The position numbers were made by a program, and so were the translations under genes. From Paenibacillus sp. V4I3 (lineage in GTDB: Bacteria > Bacillota > Bacilli > Paenibacillales > NBRC-103111), in NCBI RefSeq assembly GCF_030817215.1, contig NZ_JAUSZA010000001.1:5430501-5494500 (forward strand): 64,000 nt of DNA, in the 5' to 3' direction. Below, one piece after another: positions 44,395-54,175 of the stretch. The notes beneath the pieces were generated by a model. It was not told where the DNA came from. It ran no database searches and worked only from the letters and a program-made list of their open reading frames with translations. Numbering within the stretch: position 1 is the stretch's first letter; each line of letters opens with the position of its first letter.

Positions 44395-45693
44395 ATGCAG
44401 CCTAAGAATGTAAGATCCAACTCCAAACTCACAACGCTGGTACTGGGGTCTTTGGCTGCCCTTGTAGTCGTTTCTATCATTTTATTCCCGGACAAGGCAT
44501 TTCAGTCTTCGCTCGAGGGACTTACAATTTGGTGGAAGCTTGTATTTCCGGCACTGATGCCTTTTCTCATTATGACCGAACTGTTAATCGGTTTTGGCGT
44601 AATTCAAGGAATAGGCATTCTTTTAGAGCCGCTGATGAGGATTGTATTCCGTCTTCCCGGTGTAAGTGGGTGGGCGCTAGCATCTGGTCTTATAATAGGA
44701 TTTCCTACCGGAGCCAAAATTACAGCTACCCTGAGGGAAAAAAACCTCATCTCCCAAAAAGAAACAGAACGATTAACGGCACTGTCCCATTTGTGCAGCC
44801 CCTTATTCCTGATAATGGTCGTAGGTGTAGGCTTTCTGCACAGCGCTAAGCTGGGCTTCATACTTGCAGTAGTCCATTATGCCTCGGCTATTTTAACAGG
44901 ATTTTTGATGAGAAATTCCAAAAAAGCACAGCAGCCTTTTGATAATTCCCATGAACTTCAAGTAGCCACTTTGCGGCCTAATAATCAAGTATCCACTTCG
45001 GTATGGAAACTATCCTTATCAACGATGCGCCAAGCTTATTTACACGATGGACGTCCCTTCGGTAAACTGCTAGGGGATGCGGTAACCTTTTCCGTGCAAA
45101 CCTTAATGCTAATTGGCGGATATATGATGATTTTTTCCGTACTAATTAATGTAATTAACATAACTCATCTTACGGATGTATTTCGACCCGTCACACGCTA
45201 TTTACTTGGTTTTATGAATGTCCATACCGATACCACACCTCAGTGGCTCAAGGGGATTCTAGAAATTCATCTGGGTGCCTATGCTTTTAGCCAAGCACAA
45301 GGCCTTTCCTTACTTCCGCAAATGGCGCTACTAAGCGCTTTTCTTGGCTGGGGCGGCTTGTCTGCCCACGCGCAAGTAGCTGGCTTTCATCAAAAAACAG
45401 ATGCTCGTTATCTGTTCTTCTTCCAGTCCCGAGCTCTGCACGCCGTACTCGCTTTGGTATTAACCGTTCTGCTTTGGAAGCCGCTACAGCTGCTTTTGCT
45501 GGATTCTGAGCCTAGTTTTCTTTGGTTAGACAAAGCCAAAAGCGAATATCCTACGGTTGCCTTTCCACTGAACGGCGAATCGGCATGGGGCCTTTGGGGA
45601 CCTATGCTGATGCAGTTCCTTCTATTATTCACTTTGATGTTGATTATTTCAACGATCCTAAGAACTTTCAAAAAAAAAGCTATTGATTCGTAA
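44395..45693 (+). CDS. ylbJ: Sporulation integral membrane protein YlbJ
   Basis: 432 residues from the ATG at 44395 (MQPKNVRSNSK), with GACGAGGTG upstream; eight more in-frame codons lie before it. About eight membrane segments. The nucleoside-recognition GATE-type signatures are present (GLTIWWKLVFPALMPFLIMTELL; SGLIIGFPTGAKITATL). In Bacillus, YlbJ is a sigma-E-dependent protein needed for heat-resistant spores. Its presence supports a spore-former. It is divergent from sepM and converges on coaD, with five bases between the stops. Confidence 0.93.
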   Translation: MQPKNVRSNSKLTTLVLGSLAALVVVSIILFPDKAFQSSLEGLTIWWKLVFPALMPFLIMTELLIGFGVIQGIGILLEPLMRIVFRLPGVSGWALASGLIIGFPTGAKITATLREKNLISQKETERLTALSHLCSPLFLIMVVGVGFLHSAKLGFILAVVHYASAILTGFLMRNSKKAQQPFDNSHELQVATLRPNNQVSTSVWKLSLSTMRQAYLHDGRPFGKLLGDAVTFSVQTLMLIGGYMMIFSVLINVINITHLTDVFRPVTRYLLGFMNVHTDTTPQWLKGILEIHLGAYAFSQAQGLSLLPQMALLSAFLGWGGLSAHAQVAGFHQKTDARYLFFFQSRALHAVLALVLTVLLWKPLQLLLLDSEPSFLWLDKAKSEYPTVAFPLNGESAWGLWGPMLMQFLLLFTLMLIISTILRTFKKKAIDS

Positions 45694-45698
45694 TTCCA

Positions 45699-46202
45699 TT
45701 AAATTCGAGGGAATTTCTTTTTCAGCGCTTCTTCCACCTCAGCCGGAACTAGATCTTCCACCGGTCCATGAAACTTAGCAATCTCCTTCACAATACTTGA
45801 GCTCAAGTACGAGAACTGTGGCTTCGAAGTCATAAAGAAAGTTTCTACATCTGGATTCAGCTTGTGATTCGTAGAAGCCATCTGCAATTCATACTCAAAG
45901 TCAGAGACCGCCCGAAGTCCACGAACAATTAGACGCACATTACGAGCTTTCATATAATTGACCATCAAATCTCTAAAACCATCCACCTCTACATTCGGCA
46001 GATCCTTGGTCACCTTCCTAATGAGCTCCATCCGCTCTTCCAATGTGAACAGAGGATTCTTGGATGTGTTATTCAGTACAGCTACAATCAACTTATCAAA
46101 CACCTTTGCCGCTCTATGTATAATGTCAAGATGGCCGTGTGTAACAGGATCAAAACTGCCTGGATAAACGGCCACTGTAATCCCGTGTTCTTGCCTCATC
46201 AT
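45699..46202 (-). CDS. coaD: Phosphopantetheine adenylyltransferase CoaD
   Basis: 167 residues from the ATG at 46202, which has AAGGAGATG nine bases upstream. The open frame continues 49 codons further into rsmD but has no start signal. Nucleotidyltransferase motifs: VAVYPGSFDPVTHGHLDII (T/HxGH) and FMTSKPQFSYLSSSIVKEIA. Fourth step of coenzyme A synthesis. It lies 31 bp after rsmD, the usual rsmD-coaD pair. Confidence 0.97.
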   Translation of the reverse strand: MMRQEHGITVAVYPGSFDPVTHGHLDIIHRAAKVFDKLIVAVLNNTSKNPLFTLEERMELIRKVTKDLPNVEVDGFRDLMVNYMKARNVRLIVRGLRAVSDFEYELQMASTNHKLNPDVETFFMTSKPQFSYLSSSIVKEIAKFHGPVEDLVPAEVEEALKKKFPRI

Positions 46203-46233
46203 GCTGTTCATCTCCTTAAAAGCTTGCTCATAT

Positions 46234-46791
46234 TTATTCTGCTGATCCTTTGTAAATCGTGACAGCAGTATCTCCGTAATCGGATCTTCGCTGCTGCTTA
46301 AATCCACCGATGGTATCTTCGAGGACATCCTTAGCATCGTGTTCCACAACTATCGTAGCATTCAAAGGAACGATCGACTGCTCTTCCATCGTGCTTATCA
46401 GCTCCGCGATAAATTTCATTTTGTACGGAGGATCGAGGAAAACGAGCTCAAATTGCTGTTCCCGCTTCGCTAACGCTTTCAACGCCCGAGTAGCATCCGT
46501 TCGGTAGATCTCAGCTTGGTCCTTGAGACCTGCGGTTACTAAATTATGCCCAATCGTGTCGATGCTTTTCTTCTCGATATCAATGAAGACAGCCTTATCC
46601 ATCCCGCGGCTGAGCGCTTCAATCCCGAGCCCGCCAGTACCGGCGAATAGATCAAGTACTTGTCCTCCATCAAAGTAAGGACCGATCATACTGAAGATCG
46701 CTTCCTTCACTTTATCCGTTGTTGGCCGCGTGCTGGTACCGGGTACAGCTTTTAACGACCTTCCCTTGGCGGTGCCTGAAATCACTCTCAT
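46234..46791 (-). CDS. rsmD: 16S rRNA (guanine-966-N2) methyltransferase RsmD
   Basis: 185 residues. Opens with MRVISGTAKGRSLKAVPG. The SAM-binding motif VLDLFAGTGGLGIEALSRG and the catalytic LVFLDPPYKM (DPPY) are intact. Methylates G966 in the 30S P-site region. It is the upstream partner of coaD. Its start marks the right end of the conserved core region. Confidence 0.96.
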   Translation of the reverse strand: MRVISGTAKGRSLKAVPGTSTRPTTDKVKEAIFSMIGPYFDGGQVLDLFAGTGGLGIEALSRGMDKAVFIDIEKKSIDTIGHNLVTAGLKDQAEIYRTDATRALKALAKREQQFELVFLDPPYKMKFIAELISTMEEQSIVPLNATIVVEHDAKDVLEDTIGGFKQQRRSDYGDTAVTIYKGSAE

Positions 46792-46909
46792 CTTACGTAT
46801 TTCCCTTCTAGCTGGCTCATTCTTTTGCTATCGTACCACAAGCTCTAATCGGACACAAAAATTTTATCCCTGCGATGTATAAATTTTCCGTAAAACGGTC
46901 ATCCTTGAA

Positions 46910-47072
46910 CTATCGACATCAGAGAATGTCGTAGACAACCGCGGAGAAGACTTACGTTTCCCCATAAGTTCTTCGTCCGGTTTCTCCTCTCCCATGAGGC
47001 GGCTGCGCAAGCAGTCGCCGTTATTATTTATATAGTATAGTTAACGGGACCCTTATTATATAAGGGGTTATT
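46910..47072. other. Structured intergenic region with four successive hairpins (possible ncRNA); first copy of a dispersed hairpin repeat
   Basis: The 371-bp gap after rsmD has no convincing gene. It shows CTATCGACAT/ATGTCGTAG (46910-46934), GAAGACTTA/TAAGTTCTTC (46946-46974), the repeat hairpin GGCGGCTGC-GCAA-GCAGTCGCC (46999-47020) and CCCTTAT-TAT-ATAAGGG (47050-47067). The repeat copy runs 46983-47055 and recurs at 50171-50246. A direct repeat GGTGACCA lies at 47124-47142. No clear promoter was identified. Confidence 0.5.
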
Positions 47073-47162
47073 TGAGTTTAACAGGCACTTAACAGCATAT
47101 ACAGTATGGATTTAGGGCATTGGGTGACCACTTGGTGACCAAATTCTATATCTTTTTATAAC

Positions 47163-47483
47163 CTATAAGAGTTGAAAATAAAAAAACATCAAGATATTAC
47201 TCTCGATGCTAAAATTATATTTATATTTTTTTATCTCTTTGAATGTACTAACGATTTTTGTTAAGTCATCTTTGGAAACATCCATTTGTTTAGTAGATGT
47301 CCAGAAAAGAACCCGATAGAATCTATCATTCGTTTCAATAAAAGAAATATGATAACCAGCCTTTATACTTTTATTAATGACACTATGTATTTCTACCTGT
47401 TTTGCTGGGTTTCCGTTTACAGTTTTATCAATTTCTGATGATATCGTGAAATCAGCAATAACCCACATAAAGTAACTTTGCAT
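47163..47483 (-). pseudogene. AT-rich fragment of a small unknown protein, possibly frameshifted
   Basis: About 106 codons (TVNGNPAKQVEIHSVINKSIKAG, then NDRFYRVLFWTSTKQMDVSKDDL) reading like a compact extracytoplasmic domain. There is no ribosome-binding site before its first Met, and it overlaps, in another frame, the end of the small membrane protein upstream. The simplest reading is one gene (membrane anchor plus domain) broken by a frameshift near 47460-47480. I do not recognise the family. Confidence 0.35.
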
Positions 47484-47616
47484 GTCCCGAAACGATTGCT
47501 ACTATACCCATGATTAGTCCAATTGTAGCCATAATAGACAAAGGAATGCTCACAATATAAATTGTTGTTTTAATAATGCTTTTCTTATTTACTTCAAGTA
47601 TTTCGTAGTTTTTCAT
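47452..47616 (-). CDS. Small single-membrane-segment protein, unknown (perhaps 5' part of a broken gene)
   Basis: 54 residues from the ATG at 47616 (MKNYEILEVNKKSII), with AAGGGGA upstream at good spacing. It has one strong membrane segment (TTIYIVSIPLSIMATIGLIMGIVAIV, about 13-40). It ends soon afterwards in SGHAKLLYVGYC, and the downstream frame then continues with a soluble domain. Composition is very AT-rich compared with the GC-rich FtsH-like gene next door. Function unknown. Confidence 0.4.
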   Translation of the reverse strand: MKNYEILEVNKKSIIKTTIYIVSIPLSIMATIGLIMGIVAIVSGHAKLLYVGYC

Positions 47617-47698
47617 ATTTGGCTTCCCCTTTAAGTTTTTCATTGTTTTTATCTAATAATTTCAGATTCTCATAAATACCTTGACCCCAAGCCCCCAC
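47594..47698 (-). CDS. Tiny ORF beginning VGAWGQGIYEN (DUF4259-like start)
   Basis: 34 codons starting with GTG at 47698, which has GGAGGATTTAAA upstream. The opening resembles the MGAWG.G.F.ND start of DUF4259-type small proteins, but the frame ends after NEKLKGEAKYEKLRNT. It overlaps the next small ORF by 23 bases. It may be a truncated remnant or a leader-like coupled peptide. Confidence 0.3.
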   Translation of the reverse strand: MGAWGQGIYENLKLLDKNNEKLKGEAKYEKLRNT

Positions 47699-47778
47699 TT
47701 TAAATCCTCCATTTATTTTTAGTTAGTAACATATAGTGGAAATTTATATGATTAAAAATTAACAAAGAACCTATCCCT

Positions 47779-47798
47779 CAAGGAATAGGCTATTCTGT
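47779..47798 (-). terminator. Possible hairpin terminator after the FtsH-like gene
   Basis: CCTATTCCTTGAGGGATAGG on the minus strand forms a short stem and is followed by TTCTTTGTTAATTTTT. It lies about 115 bp after the protease stop codon, with a partial hairpin repeat (47851-47888) in between. Nothing else is seen in 47699-47911. Confidence 0.4.
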
Positions 47799-47911
47799 AA
47801 ATCCTCCGATATTTTCTTCTGAGCCTCGTCACATACACCTCACATTTCCTTTTCTCACTCCAAGTCATGAGGCGGTCGCGCAAGCGTCAAAGAAAAAGAA
47901 TAATCGACAGG

Positions 47912-49645
<1,734 letters not shown>

Positions 49646-49723
49646 GGACTCACTTCCTTTAAGACGGTTTGTATTATTCTATGAAAACCATAGGCCTCCC
49701 ATGAAGGAAGGCCACAGTCTTGT

Positions 49724-50014
49724 TTATTGAAATTTTCTTTTAATGTCCAATATATACTTGAGAATGACAGCGATACCTCCAACGAAATAAAAAATCACAA
49801 GAGTCCAGCCCGTAGGATCAGTTGGTATCAAGGATAAAACAATCTCTAATGGCAGGACATAATATAGGACATCTTTCAAATAGCCTAACACAAAAGTTGG
49901 ATCAAAAGAGCCTTTCCAAAATGATTGGAAAAAGGCGATTAGAAAATCAATGATCATTAATCCAAATATGGCCCACATGGTGTAGATCATCCAGTCTGCA
50001 AGCGTAAATGTCAT
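49724..50014 (-). CDS. Small multi-spanning membrane protein, unknown, upstream partner of the FtsH-like protease
   Basis: 96 residues with three hydrophobic stretches (about 7-31, 42-62 and 70-90) and a basic end (DIKRKFQ). The ATG has AAGGTGGTGATG upstream. It is on the same strand as the FtsH-like gene, 78 bp before it and without a clear terminator between, so the two probably form one transcript. It could be an adaptor or substrate, by analogy with membrane modulators of FtsH, but this is speculation. I do not recognise the family. Confidence 0.6.
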   Translation of the reverse strand: MTFTLADWMIYTMWAIFGLMIIDFLIAFFQSFWKGSFDPTFVLGYLKDVLYYVLPLEIVLSLIPTDPTGWTLVIFYFVGGIAVILKYILDIKRKFQ

Positions 50015-50170
50015 TTATCATCACCACCTTCCTACATACTATGCTAGGAATTCTGACATGATACAGTTTTTTATCAATCTGCCCATTCGCTGTAGGTACA
50101 GCTCAAGTGCCGCATTAAAGTTATTATTAAAACAAAAAAACTGGGGACTAGCCCTTAGAAAAGCACTTTC

Positions 50171-50246
50171 TCTCCTCTCCCATGAGGCGATCACGCAAAG
50201 CGGTCGCCGTTATAATTTTATGAAACAGTTTAACGAAAACCCTTGG
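50171..50246 (+). repeat. Second copy of the CATGAGGCG hairpin repeat
   Basis: Shares 19 identical bases (TCTCCTCTCCCATGAGGCG) with 46983-47001, then a hairpin with changed arms (GGCGATC...GGTCGCC) and a similar tail (GCCGTTAT, TTTAACG, ACCCTT). A partial third copy is at 47851-47888. The copies bracket the FtsH-like unit. Confidence 0.7.
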
Positions 50247-50298
50247 TATGAGAACGGGACTAGAAAGCAGTTGACACTATAGAGAAGAGGCTTAAATA

Positions 50299-50339
50299 AA
50301 AAACCAAACGACTTTTAGGTAAAAGTCGTTTGGTTTTTA
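50299..50339. terminator. Perfect bidirectional terminator hairpin
   Basis: An 18-bp perfect stem (AAACCAAACGACTTTT arm, loop AGGT) with A/T runs on both sides. No credible gene ends next to it on either strand, so it may end an unannotated small transcript from 50.05-50.3 kb. In the remaining 50340-50657 nothing but weak promoter-like AT-rich sequence is seen. Confidence 0.7.
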
Positions 50340-50657
50340 TTTAGGCACATTCAAAATACGTTTTATAATTCATAATTATCTTCGTTGTAGACAGAAAGCA
50401 CTCCCCTACTGATGTTCTATATTCTGTTCTTCAAGAAATTTGCAGTAATAATCAACGCTTCGACATAGACATATTTTGTATCTTTAGAACTAGGACGATG
50501 TTATAGTATTGGAAGACATTACTATATAAGGATGAATTTTTTTAATGAAAAAATACTTATGACCTATTATTTCTACACCTTTACATTTAGCTATTTCTTT
50601 CATAACATCGTTTCAATTCAATAACTACTCAAATAAAAAGTGAGGTATACATTCCCT

Positions 50658-51383
50658 ATGGAAAACCATAATCAACTTTCACTAAATGAAATCCAATACA
50701 TAGGATTCTGGAAACGAGTCCTGATGTACATCTTGGACCTGATAATCATTGGCATACCTTCCATTTTGTTGTACAGATTCTCACTAAATACATCAATAAA
50801 AATTGGTTCAGTCTTCCCTTTCATCATTTATTGGCTGCTGTTTTGTGCTTTTTATGTGTTCATGGCCGTCAAGTTTGGTGGTACCCCAGGAAAATTACTT
50901 AGTAAAGCTAGAATTGTAGACAAAGAGGGAAACTTTCTTCATATTGGTAGTGCAGCAATTAGATATCTGCTCTTTTTTCTTTATTCGATCATTGTGGTGC
51001 TTAAACTAAAAGAAGGGATTGATTTAAAAGTCAATTCTCATGATATTAGTCACTTCTTAAGTACACATAAAGGAAAATTTTCATTAATCGGGAATTTTAT
51101 TGGAGTTATTACTTTCTTCGAATGTCTTTCCGTTCTATTCAATTACAAAAAACGAACACTCCACGACTTTGCTGCCGGAAGCTACGTTGTTTCACTAGAT
51201 ACTTATAAACGAATGAAAGATACTCATGAGCCTCAAATTGATTTATCGCGTGAAGATAACACAAACACAAGTTCATCAGTATTTAAAAGCCTTGGAAAAG
51301 CTGTGATGTGGACTATTATCGGCCTTGTTATCTTTTTAGTGTTTGTGGGAGTCATTCATTTCATATCAACTCAAAACGATTAA
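50658..51383 (+). CDS. RDD-family membrane protein
   Basis: 241 residues from the ATG at 50658 (MENHNQLSLNEIQ); a GTG six codons earlier is also open, with no better site. The RDD domain is seen: first segment GFWKRVLMYILDLIIIG (R and D), middle GGTPGKLLSKARIVD, and KRTLHDFAAGSYVV before the end of the domain. A further membrane segment is at about residues 215-236. RDD proteins are poorly characterised; some act in ion or compatible-solute transport. It stands alone and is followed by a strong terminator. Confidence 0.85.
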   Translation: MENHNQLSLNEIQYIGFWKRVLMYILDLIIIGIPSILLYRFSLNTSIKIGSVFPFIIYWLLFCAFYVFMAVKFGGTPGKLLSKARIVDKEGNFLHIGSAAIRYLLFFLYSIIVVLKLKEGIDLKVNSHDISHFLSTHKGKFSLIGNFIGVITFFECLSVLFNYKKRTLHDFAAGSYVVSLDTYKRMKDTHEPQIDLSREDNTNTSSSVFKSLGKAVMWTIIGLVIFLVFVGVIHFISTQND

Positions 51384-51420
51384 ATGAAAAAAAGCCGCTA
51401 AGTGCGGCTTTTTTTCATTT
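51381..51420 (+). terminator. Rho-independent terminator of the RDD gene
   Basis: Near-perfect stem AAAAAAAGCCGC / GCGGCTTTTTTT with loop TAAGT, starting at the stop codon. Confidence 0.9.
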
Positions 51421-51624
51421 AGAACCAGTAAATTCTATACTAAGATCTATCCATACATAGTCTCCTTCATTATTTTATTCCTATTCACATGCCACACCGT
51501 CATTTACCACTTTTGCCGAGACATGGAAGCACCTACCTATTTTTTATTAGTAGTAAATTTAATTTCAATACCCCGTTGGGGTAAATGATTTTAAAACCTT
51601 GTATTCCCTCCTACATACTTCATG

Positions 51625-51633
51625 TGATATGAT
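51625..51633 (+). promoter_or_regulatory. Extended -10 promoter element for the 56-residue ORF
   Basis: TGATATGAT (TG-n-TATGAT) lies 65 bp before the ATG at 51698; no good -35 is seen. The rest of 51421-51697 holds only a small palindrome, TACCCC-GTT-GGGGTA (51569-51583). Confidence 0.4.
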
Positions 51634-51697
51634 AGAAACAAGAACATACATTCTCTTTATTTCGCATTCATCTTACAGTCAGAAAAGAAGGTATCCT

Positions 51698-51868
51698 ATG
51701 CAAGATCACACAATTTTTGAGCGTTTGCGTAACAAATATGCGGATGAAGACAGGGCCAAGCTGGTCATGCTGCAATTAAGAACGTTAATGGAGCAGAAGA
51801 AAAAGAAGAAATGGTATCAAAAATGGAAGACGCCGACAAAAACGCAGCCATCGAGTTGGAACGAATAA
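51698..51868 (+). CDS. Small basic hypothetical protein
   Basis: 56 residues from the ATG at 51698 (MQDHTIFERLRNK), with GAAGGT upstream. Helical N-terminal half (IFERLRNKYADEDRAKLVML) and a strongly basic C-terminal half (EQKKKKKWYQKWKTPTK). No membrane segment and no known motif. An inverted repeat follows the stop codon, which fits a real, single-gene transcript. Function unknown. Confidence 0.55.
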   Translation: MQDHTIFERLRNKYADEDRAKLVMLQLRTLMEQKKKKKWYQKWKTPTKTQPSSWNE

Positions 51869-51904
51869 CAGGCATGCATTTAATTGTAGAAAATCAGGAA
51901 CATA

Positions 51905-51950
51905 AATAGAAGCTTTCCTTTCGTAGTAGAACTACTGAGGAGAGCTTCTT
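51905..51950. terminator. Bidirectional hairpin between two convergent small genes
   Basis: AGAAGCT..TCCT...GTAGT pairs with ACTAC..AGGA..AGCTTCT. It lies between the stop codons of the 56-residue and 94-residue ORFs. U-runs are weak on both sides. Confidence 0.6.
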
Positions 51951-51955
51951 CGCCT

Positions 51956-52240
51956 TTAGTTGCTTCTTTTGCGTGAATAATACAATACACCGAGATAATG
52001 CGCTCCTGTAAATAGGGTGAGAATTCCAAAGAACAGCAGGAACCCTCCTTCACGATCACGGAAGAAAAATTGCAGAACAAAAAGCGCAAGTGATATTTCG
52101 CTCCAGAGAAGCGTTCTTCTTTTGAGCTGGGTCAGATCCGCAGTAGATCTACTTATTTTGCGAAGATTCATAAATGTAAGACCAGCGAGCACGATTACGC
52201 CAATGACGATCACGAGAATGTAACTTGAATTACCTGACAT
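51956..52240 (-). CDS. Small membrane protein, hypothetical
   Basis: 94 residues. Membrane segments at about 7-25, 47-61 and 66-84, with a basic stretch between (LRKISRSTADLTQLKRRT) and a basic end (YYSRKRSN). The ATG has a GGGGGAGT site upstream. Family not recognised; the overall look is that of small Bacillales-specific inner-membrane proteins. Convergent with the 56-residue ORF. Confidence 0.6.
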   Translation of the reverse strand: MSGNSSYILVIVIGVIVLAGLTFMNLRKISRSTADLTQLKRRTLLWSEISLALFVLQFFFRDREGGFLLFFGILTLFTGAHYLGVLYYSRKRSN

Positions 52241-52422
52241 GTGACTCCCCCTATTTCCGATGGTTCAACTTTATCTTTTATTAATAGTAAGACAATATAT
52301 CTAAGATACATGGAATATGGCTAGATGTCTATTTCGAATTGTCCTTTTAAAAAGGATTTTAGCTTCTTCCGTGGAACATATTTGAATGTGTTGTCTAAAT
52401 CTCACAGCGAGGAGCTTACACC

Positions 52423-52917
52423 ATGTCTACCCTGTCATTTAAAGAATTAGAAGAGTCTGATATTTCCCTTCTGATGGATATTTACAATCATTTTGTCATG
52501 CATACGACTGTTTCTTTTCACACGGAGCCTGTAGAGATATCAGAATTTACGGAGAGTGTTATTCATCCAAACCCGCGTTACCAAACTTATGTGATAACAT
52601 GGGATGGGAACCTTCAAGGATATGTACAAGTCATGCCGCACAAGAAAAAGCAAGCCTATGATACCACCGGGGAAGTGACGATCTACTTGCATCCGGAATG
52701 CACGGGCAAAGGATTGGGCTCGGCAGCCATACAGTACATTGAAGCGGTCGCTAAAGAGCGCGGCTTTCATGCTCTAATCTCCACCATTTGCGCGGATAAT
52801 AAACCTAGTATTCATATGTTTACGAAAAATGGCTATACACAATGCGCCCATTTCCGTGAGGTTGGCTTTAAATGGGGCCAATTTCTCGATATCGTTACCT
52901 ATCAAAAAATCATATAA
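52423..52917 (+). CDS. GNAT-family N-acetyltransferase (phosphinothricin/amino-acid acetyltransferase type)
   Basis: 164 residues. The acetyl-CoA-binding motif A (VTIYLHPECTGKGLGSAAI; R/Q-x-x-G-x-G/A) is visible, as is the PAT/MnaT-type core (YNHFVMHTTVSFHTEPV; ICADNKPSIHMFTKNGYTQCAHFREVGFKWGQFLDIVTYQK). Proteins of this subfamily acetylate methionine sulfone/sulfoximine or phosphinothricin-like amino acids; the substrate here is unknown. GCGAGGAGC precedes the ATG. Its stop is five bases from that of the convergent lipoprotein gene. Confidence 0.85.
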   Translation: MSTLSFKELEESDISLLMDIYNHFVMHTTVSFHTEPVEISEFTESVIHPNPRYQTYVITWDGNLQGYVQVMPHKKKQAYDTTGEVTIYLHPECTGKGLGSAAIQYIEAVAKERGFHALISTICADNKPSIHMFTKNGYTQCAHFREVGFKWGQFLDIVTYQKII

Positions 52918-52922
52918 GAGGT

Positions 52923-53960
52923 TTATGGCGTTAGTAAGCGCCAGTTCAAACCCCCGTCTGTCGTTTGCCACAAATCTCTAGCATCCAAAAGCCAGCCACT
53001 AGTTGCTGTAGGAAAACTTAGGTGTAAACTCGCAGCTAGCGGCTGGAATGTGCTAGGAAATTCGTGTTGTCTCCACGTTTTGCCTCCATCAAATGTCCGA
53101 AGGAATTGCCATGTTTTCTCACTACTTTGTGGATTCGCATACAAGAGAATGAACCCATTTTGTTGATCTGTAAAAGAAATGGCCTGTGGGGCAAGGAAAC
53201 TCGGCAGCCTGCCTGTTTCTTGCCATGTCTCCCCGTCTGTCATGTGATATAGTATCGACACTTCTTTATCCTTCTTACTGGGCCCAATAAACCAACCCTC
53301 GATGGCTGAACGGAACGTAAACAAGCCCTCCTTTTCTGTCGGCATTGAGATACGGCTTGATGCAGACCAAGTCAAGCCCCCATCTTGTGTGCGAAGGAGT
53401 ATCATGTCCTTACCACTCTGGAACGCAATCAACCCTTGATGTCGGTCAAAAAAGCGAAAAAACAGCTCTTCTCCTCTAGTCTCTAATCCAGGTAAGTCCT
53501 GTGCGATAACCTCCCACGTTTGACCACCGTCTAAGGTTAATCTAAGTTCTGATTTTTCGTCAGAAGATTCACTGGTAAGCAGCCAACCCGTTTGATAATC
53601 AAAAAAAGAAATCGCGCTCGCCATGATTGTTTGAGGCAATCTACTCAGAGCCCGCCAGGTCATCCCACCGTCGCTGGATTTCAAGAATTGAAGATCAAGG
53701 GTGCCCGAAGAGACACCATAACCATGAAGCTCATCCACGAATGAGATTGCTTTGGTTGGTGTTAAGTGTATAGGTTGAACTACTTGATCTTGAATACCAA
53801 TTTTCTCACCTGCAACGATCGAAAAGCCATTGTCACGTTTTTGATTTGGAGAAGTCATTAGTTTGGGAGACGGAGTTGAGGTCTCTTCATGAAAACAGCC
53901 TGCGCACAGCAGAAAAACCAGCAGTACAACTAATTTTTTGTTGTTTATCAAGGCTGTCAT
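52923..53960 (-). CDS. YCF48/BNR-repeat (sialidase-like beta-propeller) lipoprotein
   Basis: About 345 residues from the ATG at 53960 (MTALINNKKLVV), with AGGAGAGG upstream. A lipobox (LLCAGC, Cys near residue 21) ends a short signal peptide. At least five repeats of the type S.DGG.TW (SSDGGMTWRAL, LDGGQTWEVI, TQDGGLTWSA, TFDGGKTWRQ, TTDGGLNWRLL) indicate a seven-blade-type propeller. Similar proteins relate to the YCF48/HCF136 fold. The outer-face role is unknown. It is divergent from the deacetylase lipoprotein gene. Confidence 0.82.
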   Translation of the reverse strand: MTALINNKKLVVLLVFLLCAGCFHEETSTPSPKLMTSPNQKRDNGFSIVAGEKIGIQDQVVQPIHLTPTKAISFVDELHGYGVSSGTLDLQFLKSSDGGMTWRALSRLPQTIMASAISFFDYQTGWLLTSESSDEKSELRLTLDGGQTWEVIAQDLPGLETRGEELFFRFFDRHQGLIAFQSGKDMILLRTQDGGLTWSASSRISMPTEKEGLFTFRSAIEGWFIGPSKKDKEVSILYHMTDGETWQETGRLPSFLAPQAISFTDQQNGFILLYANPQSSEKTWQFLRTFDGGKTWRQHEFPSTFQPLAASLHLSFPTATSGWLLDARDLWQTTDGGLNWRLLTP

Positions 53961-54093
53961 GAATTCATTCCTCTCCTTTCTTGCCGCTAATACTGCTTTG
54001 GGTATATGTAATGACGGTCCATGATCCAAAATAGTTCATGTCCATTGCTGCAGCCACAGCGTACGGGATATTTCTTGCCGGCCGTAGGGGCTG

Positions 54094-54122
54094 TTGATTC
54101 CGTTATTTTCACTGGATAGGAT
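54094..54122 (+). promoter_or_regulatory. Possible promoter of the polysaccharide deacetylase gene
   Basis: TTGATT and TAGGAT separated by 17 bp, about 50 bp before the ATG. The -10 match is moderate. Confidence 0.4.
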
Positions 54123-54175
54123 GTCCCTTATTAACAAAAGCTAGAGCATATTCATATTGCTCGGAGGGGATTGCA

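Noticed and set aside
46203..46349. 49-codon N-terminal extension of CoaD
   Set aside because: It overlaps rsmD in another frame, lacks a start signal and is absent from the family; the internal ATG has a proper ribosome-binding site.
47118..47160. GGTGACCA direct repeat as an integrase 3' end or phage attachment site
   Set aside because: The eight-base repeat and a short open frame are suggestive, but no integrase, second att copy or tRNA is present in the window.
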